From the NCBI GenBank assembly GCA_947493285.1, contig CANLQH010000001.1, forward strand, positions 1 through 64,000: DNA of 64,000 bases. The letters are read 5' to 3'. How positions within the stretch are numbered: the first letter of the stretch is position 1; every line of letters starts with the position of its first letter. Position numbers and translations under genes: made by a program. Under the pieces are notes generated by a model, which did not search any database, was not told the origin of the DNA, and worked only from the letters and a program-made list of their open reading frames with translations. Positions 41,705 through 49,470 of this stretch are shown one piece after another. Source of the DNA: an uncultured Tenacibaculum sp. Its GTDB lineage: Bacteria; Bacteroidota; Bacteroidia; Flavobacteriales; Flavobacteriaceae.

Positions 41705-42043
41705 ATGAAGAAGAACAAACAACTATTAGTAATAACTCATTTAAGTCAATTATTAGACTTTATAACTGGAATAGGAGGGTTGATTGTACCATTACTATTA
41801 TGGGCAGTAAAGAAGGATGAAGTTTTAGGAATGGATAAACATGGAAAGGCAATAATAAATTTTAGAATTTCAATGTTTTTATACATATTACTATGTATTC
41901 CGTTAATATTACTTTTTGGTTTAGGACTATTAGGTTTTGTTGTAATTGGAATCTTCTATTTTATTTTCCCAATAATTAATGCTGTAAAAGCCAGTAATAA
42001 CGAAGAACCTAGTTATCCTTTAAGTATTCAATTTTTTAGTTAG
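41705..42043 (+). CDS. DUF4870 (Tic20-like) small membrane protein
   Basis: 112 residues with three to four hydrophobic helices (LLDFITGIGGLIVPLLLWAVKK, FLYILLCIPLILLFGLGLLGFVVIGIFYFIFPIINAVKA) and the family motif MDKHGKAIINFRIS. DUF4870/Tic20-like proteins are small membrane proteins of unknown biochemical role. The upstream ECF-type promoter suggests membrane-stress control by the sigma factor at 23300. Ends at a bidirectional terminator shared with the leftward miaE operon. Confidence 0.88.
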   Translation: MKKNKQLLVITHLSQLLDFITGIGGLIVPLLLWAVKKDEVLGMDKHGKAIINFRISMFLYILLCIPLILLFGLGLLGFVVIGIFYFIFPIINAVKASNNEEPSYPLSIQFFS

Positions 42044-42061
42044 TATATATTATAAAAAAAG

Positions 42062-42088
42062 AAAAACGCCTTTTAAGGGCGTTTTTTT
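42062..42088. terminator. Bidirectional rho-independent terminator
   Basis: Arms AAAAACGCC (42062-42070) and GGCGTTTTT (42078-42086), T-runs on both strands. It overlaps the last bases of the convergent DUF4268 gene. Confidence 0.85.
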
Positions 42089-42524
42089 ATATAGCTTGTT
42101 TTATAAAATCTTCATATTCATAATAAAACAGCTCAAATTGTTCCATAGTTTTAACATAAAATTCATAGCAATCTCTCCAGGTGTTTTTATTATGAATACT
42201 AAATTTTTTATCGAAAGGAACATAAATACGACGGATAATTTTTCGATTATCTAATTCAAAACTATCGTGATATATTACTTCAGGCAAATATTCGGTTTCT
42301 AAAATCTTTTTTAAAGATAATAATTGATCATATAATAATTCATTAGCAACGTCATCAGGGTTTTCGAAATCTAAACATACAGATGCATTTTTACGATCTG
42401 CTTGAAATTTAAAAGCAAATCCTTTTATTTTAGTGTTGTATAACAACCACTTTCTTGGAAAAGATTTTCCGAAACTAGTCCAAAATTCTTTTCGTAAACG
42501 AGCAGATTCCTCTTTACTAAACAT
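42087..42524 (-). CDS. DUF4268 domain protein
   Basis: 145 residues, soluble. The DUF4268 pattern is clear from the start: SKEESARLRKEFWTSFGKSFPRKWLLYNTKIKGFAFKFQADRKNASVCLDFE, ending EFYVKTMEQFELFYYEYEDFIKQA. The domain is sometimes found at the end of nuclease-like proteins, but stand-alone copies such as this have no known function. The ATG overlaps the stop of the preceding zinc-ribbon gene in a TAATG arrangement, so translation is probably coupled. Last gene of the miaE operon. Confidence 0.9.
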   Translation of the reverse strand: MFSKEESARLRKEFWTSFGKSFPRKWLLYNTKIKGFAFKFQADRKNASVCLDFENPDDVANELLYDQLLSLKKILETEYLPEVIYHDSFELDNRKIIRRIYVPFDKKFSIHNKNTWRDCYEFYVKTMEQFELFYYEYEDFIKQAI

Positions 42525-42721
42525 TATTTGTGTTTTAAATAATTAGAAATGTTACCATTCCAGTAACATTTTATACATCTTCCATTTTTAAATTTATGTT
42601 TACAATTGTCGTAGTTATACAATTTAAATGAACATTCAGGACATAAATTTAGCATTTCTGAACTAGAAATATAATATTCAGAATCACACTCATTACATGT
42701 ATTTATCTTTTTTGACTCCAA
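42524..42721 (-). CDS. Small zinc-ribbon-like protein
   Basis: 65 residues with three Cys pairs: CNEC (residues 9-12), LCPEC and RCIKC, plus single Cys/His in NCKHKF. The pairing suggests one or two zinc ribbons. No catalytic motif is visible. The start is a TTG, because no ATG precedes the first Cys pair; the start is therefore uncertain. It lies 17 bases after miaE and overlaps the DUF4268 start by one base, so it is an operon member. Function unknown; could be a nucleic-acid- or protein-binding accessory. Confidence 0.65.
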   Translation of the reverse strand: MESKKINTCNECDSEYYISSSEMLNLCPECSFKLYNYDNCKHKFKNGRCIKCYWNGNISNYLKHK

Positions 42722-42738
42722 AATAATATATCTATTAA

Positions 42739-43320
42739 TTACCCGTGAATTTTAGCAACAGTTCCGCGGTTTCTCATCATTTCAGCTTCGAAAGCAATTA
42801 AATCATTCCATTTCTTATCTACAATTTCTCTATCTTGATATTGACGTGCAAAACCTAAAAATATAGTATAATGATTTGCTTCTGATATCATTAAATCTTT
42901 ATAGAATTTAGATAATTCTTCATCCTCCATATTTTCAGAAAAAACTTTAAAACGCTCACAACTTCTAGCTTCTATTAAAGCGGCAATTAACAAACGTTGA
43001 ATTAAAGCTTCTGTACGATCTTTAGTTTTTGTAAAGAACTTTTGTAACTGAATAGCATAATCGTTTTTTTGTTCTCTACCTAGAACCATTCCTCTTTTTA
43101 CCATAAAATCATGTACCATTTTAAAATGCTCCATTTCTTCTATAGCAATTGCGCTCATACTTTGTACTAATTCCGTTTCTTCTGAATAGTTGATGATTAA
43201 AGAAACAGCATTTGATGCTGCTTTTTGCTCTAAAAAAGCATGATCTGTTAATATTTGTTGTAAGTTATCTTTAGCGATATCAGCCCAAGAAGTTTCAGTT
43301 TCGAATTTTAATCCTAACAT
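42739..43320 (-). CDS. miaE: tRNA-(ms2io6A)-hydroxylase
   Basis: 193 residues from the ATG at 43320. A TTG 24 bases upstream is the end of a TAATTTTG promoter element and is rejected as start. Ferritin-like four-helix di-iron fold with ligands in DHAFLEQKAAS, IAIEEMEHFKMVHDFM (ExxH), LIEARSCERF and SEANHYTIFLG. MiaE uses oxygen to hydroxylate the isopentenyl side chain of the modified adenosine at position 37 of certain tRNAs. First gene of an operon with a small zinc-ribbon protein and DUF4268. Confidence 0.93.
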   Translation of the reverse strand: MLGLKFETETSWADIAKDNLQQILTDHAFLEQKAASNAVSLIINYSEETELVQSMSAIAIEEMEHFKMVHDFMVKRGMVLGREQKNDYAIQLQKFFTKTKDRTEALIQRLLIAALIEARSCERFKVFSENMEDEELSKFYKDLMISEANHYTIFLGFARQYQDREIVDKKWNDLIAFEAEMMRNRGTVAKIHG

Positions 43321-43341
43321 GTTGTAATTTGAATATAAATG

Positions 43342-43349
43342 CAAAATTA
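43342..43349 (-). promoter_or_regulatory. TAnnTTTG promoter element for miaE
   Basis: TAATTTTG on the minus strand, exact match, 21 bases before the ATG at 43320. Confidence 0.5.
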
Positions 43350-43435
43350 AGGATTCTTAAGATTAAGAAAGCATCTTTTTAATTAATGATGCTCTATAAA
43401 AACGATTATTTATTAAAACCTTTCTATAGACTACC

Positions 43436-43443
43436 TATCTTTG
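43436..43443 (+). promoter_or_regulatory. TAnnTTTG promoter element for the DEAD-box helicase
   Basis: TATCTTTG, exact match, 34 bases before the ATG at 43478. Confidence 0.5.
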
Positions 43444-43477
43444 CCATCGAAATAAATTTCATAGATATAAAAGGATT

Positions 43478-44791
43478 ATGGCAAGTACGATAAAAACGCA
43501 AGAAGATATTTTAGCAAAACTAAATATCTATGAATTAAATGAAATGCAGCAAAACGCCATTTCAACAGTTGATAAAACAACAAATACCATTATTCTTTCT
43601 CCTACAGGAACAGGTAAAACTTTAAGTTTTTTATTACCAACATTAAAATTAATTGATCCTGATAAAAAGGAAGTTCAAGTATTAATTTTAGTGCCATCGA
43701 GAGAATTAGCGATTCAAATAGAGCAAGTAATTCGTGAAATGGGAACAGGTTTAAAAGTAAATGCTGTGTATGGTGGACGCTCAATGGCTAAAGATAAAAC
43801 AGAGTTAAAACACATACCAAGTATTTTAATAGGAACTCCTGGTAGAATTGCAGATCATTTTGCTAACGATCGTTTTTCTAAGGATCATGTTAAAACGTTG
43901 ATTTTAGACGAGTTCGATAAATCGTTAGAAGTAGGTTTTGAATATGAAATGCGTGGGATTATTAATCAGTTACCAAATATTAGCAAGCGTATTTTAACAT
44001 CAGCAACTCAAGAAGCTGAAATTCCAGGTTTTGTAGGTTTAAATAATCCAACAGTATTAAATTACTTAACAGGAAAAGTACCAAAAAAGTTAACCTTAAA
44101 AACAGTAGTATCACCTTCAAAGAATAAGAATCAAACCTTAGTAGATTTACTGCAACATATAGGAAACCAACAAGGTATCGTTTTTTGTAATTTAAAAGAT
44201 AGCATACAACAAGTAAGTGAGTTTTTAACTAAGAATAAAATTGCTCATAGTTGTTTTTCGGGAGGAATGGAGCAGCGTGATCGAGAACGTTCGTTAATAA
44301 AATTTAGAAATGGAACGAGTCAAGTTTTATTAGCGACCGATTTAGCTGCAAGAGGAATTGATATTCCAGAAATGAATTATATTATTCATTACGAGTTACC
44401 ACAACGAATAGAAGAGTTTACACATAGAAACGGTAGAACAGCTAGAGTTAACGCCAAAGGAACTGCTTACATATTAAAATGGCAAAAAGAGAGTTTGCCT
44501 GAATTTATTAAAAATGCTCCGAATGTTGATATTTCTAATAAACAGAAAATGAAACCTCGTTATTGGGAAACCTTATTTATTTCTGGAGGTAGAAAAGACA
44601 AAATATCAAAAGGAGATATCGCAGGATTGTTTTTTAAAAAAGGAAACTTAACTAAAGAACAAGTTGGTATAATAGAATTAAAACAAGATTGTGCTTTTAT
44701 AGCAGTACCTGTAACCGAAGTAAAACAACTCATAGAAAACCTTAACAACAGACGTTTAAAAAATAAGAAGGTTCGTATTACATTGACGTAA
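43478..44791 (+). CDS. DbpA-like DEAD-box RNA helicase
   Basis: 437 residues. Helicase motifs in order: Walker A SPTGTGKT (about 41-48), PSRELAIQ, TPGRIADH, motif II LDEFDKS (DEFD instead of DEAD), SAT in LTSATQEAE, ATDLAARGIDIP and motif VI HRNGRTAR (usually HRxGRTGR). The last ~75 residues (WETLFISGGRKDKISKGDIAGLFFKKGNLTKEQVGIIELKQDCAFIAVP...VRITL) match the DbpA C-terminal RRM-like domain that binds 23S rRNA hairpin 92. Inferred role: ATP-dependent remodelling during large-subunit assembly. The variant motifs make this a divergent member. Confidence 0.9.
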   Translation: MASTIKTQEDILAKLNIYELNEMQQNAISTVDKTTNTIILSPTGTGKTLSFLLPTLKLIDPDKKEVQVLILVPSRELAIQIEQVIREMGTGLKVNAVYGGRSMAKDKTELKHIPSILIGTPGRIADHFANDRFSKDHVKTLILDEFDKSLEVGFEYEMRGIINQLPNISKRILTSATQEAEIPGFVGLNNPTVLNYLTGKVPKKLTLKTVVSPSKNKNQTLVDLLQHIGNQQGIVFCNLKDSIQQVSEFLTKNKIAHSCFSGGMEQRDRERSLIKFRNGTSQVLLATDLAARGIDIPEMNYIIHYELPQRIEEFTHRNGRTARVNAKGTAYILKWQKESLPEFIKNAPNVDISNKQKMKPRYWETLFISGGRKDKISKGDIAGLFFKKGNLTKEQVGIIELKQDCAFIAVPVTEVKQLIENLNNRRLKNKKVRITLT

Positions 44792-44819
44792 TAAAATTAA
44801 AAAAGCAAAACGAAAAGAA

Positions 44820-45344
44820 ATGAATAATTCTCAATTAGAACTAGCAAGACATTGTAGAATGTGTCAAAATTTAGATTTTAATGTTAGCTATGGAACAAAA
44901 TGTGGTTTAACGAAAGAAAAACCAGATTTTAAAGAAAAGTGCCATAAAATTGAGTTTGGAGAAAATGCTGAAAAATATATAACGGAAGTATCTGTAGAGA
45001 AAGAGTTGGTTGATAAATCTAAGTTTGATTATATTGGAACTTTTATCATGTATTTATTAATTAGTTTGTCATTCATGATTGGTGGAACTTTATTAACTAG
45101 ATATATTTTTGGATTTGGAGTTTTTCATACTGTAACTTTGATTTTAATAGGAGTAGGAATTCTAATCCTACCAAAATCTTTTGGAACATTAAATATGTTT
45201 AGAGCTAAAAAGAATGTTGCTGATGAAAAAATTAAGAACCTAGAAAAGACTTTAAAAAAATATAATAAACATTATGAAATAGATTTGAATATAAAAGACA
45301 TCCATGGAATAAAGGAAGTTAAGTCAAAAGTTAGAATATATTAA
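44820..45344 (+). CDS. Hypothetical two-helix membrane protein with N-terminal Cys motif
   Basis: 174 residues. The N-terminal ~45 residues carry four Cys (CRMC at 12-15, KCGL, KCHK) that could bind zinc. Two hydrophobic segments follow (FIMYLLISLSFMIGGTLLTRYIFGF and VTLILIGVGILILPKSFG, about 77-130), then a charged helical tail. I do not recognise a characterised family. It starts 28 bases after the helicase, so it may be cotranscribed, and is convergent with dus. Function unknown. Confidence 0.7.
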   Translation: MNNSQLELARHCRMCQNLDFNVSYGTKCGLTKEKPDFKEKCHKIEFGENAEKYITEVSVEKELVDKSKFDYIGTFIMYLLISLSFMIGGTLLTRYIFGFGVFHTVTLILIGVGILILPKSFGTLNMFRAKKNVADEKIKNLEKTLKKYNKHYEIDLNIKDIHGIKEVKSKVRIY

Positions 45345-45350
45345 AACCTT

Positions 45351-46298
45351 TTATCTCTCATTAATCAATATCTCCTTAACAGCAGCTTGATATTTTTTAG
45401 GATTCGTAGCTTTTTTAATTTTTTTATAGGTTTTACGAGGATCAGAAAAGGATTGAGAAAAATATTCCCAAAAACCTAGCATTTTCATTTTTATTGGTGT
45501 TGGTCCAGATAAATAGGCATCATATTGCTCATAAATTTCATCGTGAAATTCTTTGAATATTTTCCATCTGTCTTTAGGATATTCAGTGGTATTGTCTTTA
45601 ATCATTTGTGGTAAAAACGGATCTGCAATTAAACCACGACCAATCATAAAATGTGTAATACTCGGAAAACGTTCTTTCATAGTGTTAAAACTAGCAACAG
45701 TAGTGATATCACCATTATAATACAATTGGTGTTTGGCAACATCGATACATTTTTGAAAAGCATCTAAATCAACCCCACCTTTATATAACTGTTTACCTAT
45801 ACGAGCGTGAATCGCTACATTTTTTAAAGGGTATTTATCTAGTGTTTCGAATGAATTTAGAATTTCCTCACTATTCTCATAACCTAATCTCATTTTCATT
45901 GAAACCAAAATATCAGTTTCATTATGAGCTTTATGTAATATTTCATCAATTCGAGCAGGATTACAAATCAAGCCAGATCCCATACCTGATTTTGTAACCA
46001 TTGGGTAGGGGCAACCTAAATTCCAGTTTAACTCTTTATATCCTAAGCTTTGTACATATTTAGCAACAAACAAAAACTCATCAGCATCGTTGGTGATTAC
46101 CTGCGGAATTACAGTTAAAGTGTTGTTGTTTTCAGGTAATAAATCACGTTCGTAACTCGATTTTATTTTCATTTTGCCATTTAACCGAATATATGGTGCA
46201 TAATAGGTATCTATACCACCAAAATATTTGTGTTGGGCATTTCTAAAACGAAAGTCGGTAAAACCTTGTAAAGGTGATGAAAGTAAAGTAAAACTCAT
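45351..46298 (-). CDS. tRNA-dihydrouridine synthase
   Basis: 315 residues. TIM-barrel flavoenzyme with SPLQGFTDFRFRNAQ (FMN site) at the N-terminus, the catalytic Cys in LNWNLGCPYPMVTKSGMGSGLI (about 91-112), VSMKMRLGYE, VAIHARIGKQLYKGG and MIGRGLIADPFLP. It reduces specific uridines of tRNA to dihydrouridine using NADPH. Which of the Dus subfamilies cannot be told by eye. A perfect 8-bp-arm dyad overlaps its promoter. Confidence 0.92.
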   Translation of the reverse strand: MSFTLLSSPLQGFTDFRFRNAQHKYFGGIDTYYAPYIRLNGKMKIKSSYERDLLPENNNTLTVIPQVITNDADEFLFVAKYVQSLGYKELNWNLGCPYPMVTKSGMGSGLICNPARIDEILHKAHNETDILVSMKMRLGYENSEEILNSFETLDKYPLKNVAIHARIGKQLYKGGVDLDAFQKCIDVAKHQLYYNGDITTVASFNTMKERFPSITHFMIGRGLIADPFLPQMIKDNTTEYPKDRWKIFKEFHDEIYEQYDAYLSGPTPIKMKMLGFWEYFSQSFSDPRKTYKKIKKATNPKKYQAAVKEILINER

Positions 46299-46305
46299 AG
46301 TGCTT

Positions 46306-46329
46306 AGTAAGCTGCAAATATAGCTTACT
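46306..46329 (-). promoter_or_regulatory. Dyad overlapping the dus promoter element
   Basis: Arms AGTAAGCT (46306-46313) and AGCTTACT (46322-46329), perfect, 8 bases apart. The centre contains TATATTTG on the minus strand (46322-46315), an exact TAnnTTTG element 16 bases before the ATG. The placement is that of a repressor operator. Confidence 0.55.
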
Positions 46330-46365
46330 TATCATTTATAAAGAGAATCTATGAGCTATACTTTT

Positions 46366-48561
46366 TTAGACAACCTTTTTTAAACGGATACCAAAATCAG
46401 CTAAAGATTTAATTTCTTTAATACCTGCCAAACGCTCTCTACCAATTATTAAGAGACCTTTTTCGTTTCCTTCGATATGGTAGTATTTATTGCTTTCGAA
46501 AAATAGTACAAGCTCATCGCTAAAGAATTGTTTAATTTCAGTAGCCTCTTTTCCTGATAAATAAAAGCGTTTAGAAAAATCTGGGTGATTGTCAATATTA
46601 ATATCTTTAAACCCTGCAAAATGATAGATGTATTCAAAGATTCCTTCTTTATCTAGCGTAAATTCAGGAACATTCTTATCAATATTAATAAACATCATGG
46701 TTGCTTTTACAACTTGTTTAGCAATTAACTCACCTTCAGAAAATTCAACATCAAAAAGCGTGCAGCTTTCGTTTGATAAAAGATTAGATATTTTGTTGAT
46801 TTGACGTGTTTTAAAATACCCAAAATGAGGGATTATTGTAACAGGGGCTTTAGGTAGTCTTTTATAATTCCAACCTAAATCATTACCTATAGATTGTATC
46901 GACTTTTGTCTTTTGGTTAAGTTGTTTTTACTTTCAATCTCTTCTGTTTGAAGCGGAATGTTTTTACGAAGCGCAAATGGATGCTCACTTCCTGTCTTAT
47001 ATCCATCTAAACCAATTACTTCAAAATGACCGCCTTTACGTTTAAATCCTTCTGCATAATTATTTAAGTTTTCCATTACCGAATGATCAATAAAATCACA
47101 TAAAGAGAAATCGATAATTGCATCTTCATTTTCTGGAATCTGATCTAGTTTAGCTTTTAATTTAGTGTAATTTAAAAAGCTTGAAAAGTTTTTAACTGAA
47201 ACATAATATTTACCGTCTTCTTTAAACATTAAAACATTAGGTTTAAAAATGTTCCTTGTAAATAAAGTAATACTTTTATTAATTACTAAATGAATAATAA
47301 AAGTAACTAAAATACCTACTAGAATACCTGTAATTAAGCTTGTGGTAATAGTAGTAAGTAAAGTTACAAGGAAAATAATTAACTGTTCTTTTCCTATTTT
47401 AAATACTTTTTTAATATTTTCTGGAGAGGCTAATTTGAAACCGGTATACACTAAAATTGCTGCTAATGCAGAAAGAGGAATTTTACGTAATTCAGTTGCA
47501 AATAGTAGTATAAATAATACTAAAAATATAGCATGAAAAAAATTAGCTGAACGATTACTACCTTTTTGATTTACGTTTACAGAACTACGAGCAATAACAG
47601 TAACAACATTTAATCCTCCTAAAAAACCGCTAATCACTGTAGCTAAACCAAGAGCTCTAATATCTTTATTTACATTAGATCTTCTTTTTAAAGGATCTAA
47701 TTTGTCAACAGCCTTAATACTTAATAAACTTTCAATACTGGCAATTAATGTAATAGCAATTACTGCATTGATAAAATCCCATTGATAAGCTTTACTGAAA
47801 TCAGGAAAAGCAAAGTTCGATAAAACATCATCTGGTAGATTAATTAATAAGCTTTTATCAATAGGATAGCTTGATGTAGAGAACATATCGTAATAATAAT
47901 ACATACCAACACTTAAAACTACAATCCACATTGGAGCTGGAATCAATTGAAAGTACTTATTTCTAATTTTACTATAAAAAACCATAATAAGTAAACTTAC
48001 AATACCAACTATTCCTGCAAATAAAACACTTTTGTTATCTGTATTTATTAAATCTATAATTCCATTTGGAACTTGTCCTATTAGCTCAACAATGCTACCT
48101 TTAGCAGAATTGTTACCAAACATAACATGTATTTGTTTAGCAAAAATACCTATTCCTATTGCTGCTAACATTCCTTGAATAGCAGATGAAGGAAAGAAAT
48201 CACCCAATGACCCTAGTCGTAGGAATCCTAAAATCACCATAATTATGCCTGAAATTACAATGGCAGCAAGTGTATATAAATATCCTTGTTGCATATCTCC
48301 GGCTCCTAAAGTAGTAATAGCAGCTAAAACAACAACAACTAATCCATTACCAGGCCCAGTTATTGTAACGTTTGATCCACCTAAAATAGCTACAACAGTA
48401 CCACCTACAATTGCTGCGATAACACCAGAAATAGGAGGAGCTCCTGAAGCTAAAGCCAAACCAAAACCTAATGGAAGTGCTATTAAAGAAACTACAAAAC
48501 CAGCAAAAATATTTTGTGGCAATTCGCCTAAAAACGCTTTAAATAAATTCTTTTTTTCCAT
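46366..48561 (-). CDS. SulP family anion transporter with STAS and extra C-terminal module
   Basis: 731 residues. SulP core (about 1-440, 10-12 hydrophobic segments; AGFVVSLIALPLGFGLALASGAPPISGVIAAIVGG, GGSNVTITGPGNGLVVVVLAA). A STAS domain follows (about 455-545; DAIIDFSLCDFIDHSVMENLNNYAEGFKRKGGHFEVIGLDG). An additional ~170-residue C-terminal module ends it: IIPHFGYFKTRQINKISNLL, CTLFDVEFSEG, VPEFTLDKEGIFEYI, FAGFKDINIDNHPDFSKRF, YYHIEGNEKGLLII. This resembles a stand-alone bacterial module of unknown function (pattern PEFxLxPE ... DIxFxxxPxFSxxY). The usual substrate class is bicarbonate or sulfate. Its ATG overlaps the stop of the USP gene in a TAATG arrangement, so the two are translationally coupled. 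Confidence 0.9.
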   Translation of the reverse strand: MEKKNLFKAFLGELPQNIFAGFVVSLIALPLGFGLALASGAPPISGVIAAIVGGTVVAILGGSNVTITGPGNGLVVVVLAAITTLGAGDMQQGYLYTLAAIVISGIIMVILGFLRLGSLGDFFPSSAIQGMLAAIGIGIFAKQIHVMFGNNSAKGSIVELIGQVPNGIIDLINTDNKSVLFAGIVGIVSLLIMVFYSKIRNKYFQLIPAPMWIVVLSVGMYYYYDMFSTSSYPIDKSLLINLPDDVLSNFAFPDFSKAYQWDFINAVIAITLIASIESLLSIKAVDKLDPLKRRSNVNKDIRALGLATVISGFLGGLNVVTVIARSSVNVNQKGSNRSANFFHAIFLVLFILLFATELRKIPLSALAAILVYTGFKLASPENIKKVFKIGKEQLIIFLVTLLTTITTSLITGILVGILVTFIIHLVINKSITLFTRNIFKPNVLMFKEDGKYYVSVKNFSSFLNYTKLKAKLDQIPENEDAIIDFSLCDFIDHSVMENLNNYAEGFKRKGGHFEVIGLDGYKTGSEHPFALRKNIPLQTEEIESKNNLTKRQKSIQSIGNDLGWNYKRLPKAPVTIIPHFGYFKTRQINKISNLLSNESCTLFDVEFSEGELIAKQVVKATMMFINIDKNVPEFTLDKEGIFEYIYHFAGFKDINIDNHPDFSKRFYLSGKEATEIKQFFSDELVLFFESNKYYHIEGNEKGLLIIGRERLAGIKEIKSLADFGIRLKKVV

Positions 48562-49388
48562 TATTTAACAATTAAAACATCGGTTGGTAATTCAGCTAAA
48601 ATATGTTCTATATCATGAGGAAAAATCCTATCTAATATTCCCATTTTACTTGGAGCATTCATAACAAGTAAATCTGCTCTTTTAACTTTAGCATAATGTC
48701 CAATAGAATAACCTCTTTGTCCAAAAATACTTTGTGTTTTTACAATTATATCTGTTGTATCTATATCTTTTAATAAGTGATTTACACGTAAATCTTCACG
48801 TGTTTTTAATCTTTCTTTAGCAATTGTACTTTTACGTAAAGTTGCATCATCACTAACTTTTACTTTCAATTCAGTTTGACTAATTTCTTCAACGATGGTA
48901 ACTCGTTTACACCCTAAATCTTGCGATACTTTAAAAGCAGTTTTAAGGGTTTCTTGAGTTCTTTCGTCTTTTAAACCGTTAACTACAATATGATTACATT
49001 GTATTCTGTCAGTTGATGGTTTAATCAACAATAAAACCGAACATTTTGCTTTTCGAGTAAGTTTTCTAGCAATAGAGCCAACATAATATTTAAAAAGGTT
49101 TTCTTTTTGAATAGCACCTAGAATAAGTAAATCAACAGCTTGTTCGTTAGCAATATTTAAAATTACATCAACAGGTTCTCCTTTTTGCCAAAATGTTTTA
49201 AAAGTATGATCTTTTACAGGACTTTCATTTAATAAATCTTGTAATTCTTTTTCCTTTTTCTCTGTTTTATCTCCAACATGAACCCCAATAACTTCGGCTC
49301 CAAACATATTACCTAATCGTAAAGCTTCAAATAAATTGGCTTTTAAATTAGGAGAAAAGGCAATACCAATTAAAATTTTTTTAATCAA
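48561..49388 (-). CDS. Tandem universal stress protein
   Basis: 275 residues with two USP domains. The first begins IKKILIGIAFSPNLKANLFEALRLGNMFGAEVIGVHVGD and closes LLILGAIQKENLFKYYVGSIARKLTRKAKCSVLLLI. The second is more diverged (CNHIVVNGLKDERTQETLKTAFKVSQDLGC ... ADLLVMNAPSKMGILDRIFPHDIEHILAELPTDVLIVK). The start is a TTG at 49388; no ATG lies near the conserved N-terminus, so TTG is accepted. USPs bind nucleotides and protect or regulate under stress. Overlap by one base with the SulP gene suggests the pair works together, perhaps with USP regulating anion transport. Confidence 0.9.
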   Translation of the reverse strand: MIKKILIGIAFSPNLKANLFEALRLGNMFGAEVIGVHVGDKTEKKEKELQDLLNESPVKDHTFKTFWQKGEPVDVILNIANEQAVDLLILGAIQKENLFKYYVGSIARKLTRKAKCSVLLLIKPSTDRIQCNHIVVNGLKDERTQETLKTAFKVSQDLGCKRVTIVEEISQTELKVKVSDDATLRKSTIAKERLKTREDLRVNHLLKDIDTTDIIVKTQSIFGQRGYSIGHYAKVKRADLLVMNAPSKMGILDRIFPHDIEHILAELPTDVLIVK

Positions 49389-49470
49389 AATATTGTTTAT
49401 TTTTAAGCTTTCGAAGATAGAATAATTATTCTAATTTAAAGAAGAGTACTTTTTACTTAAAAAATTAACT

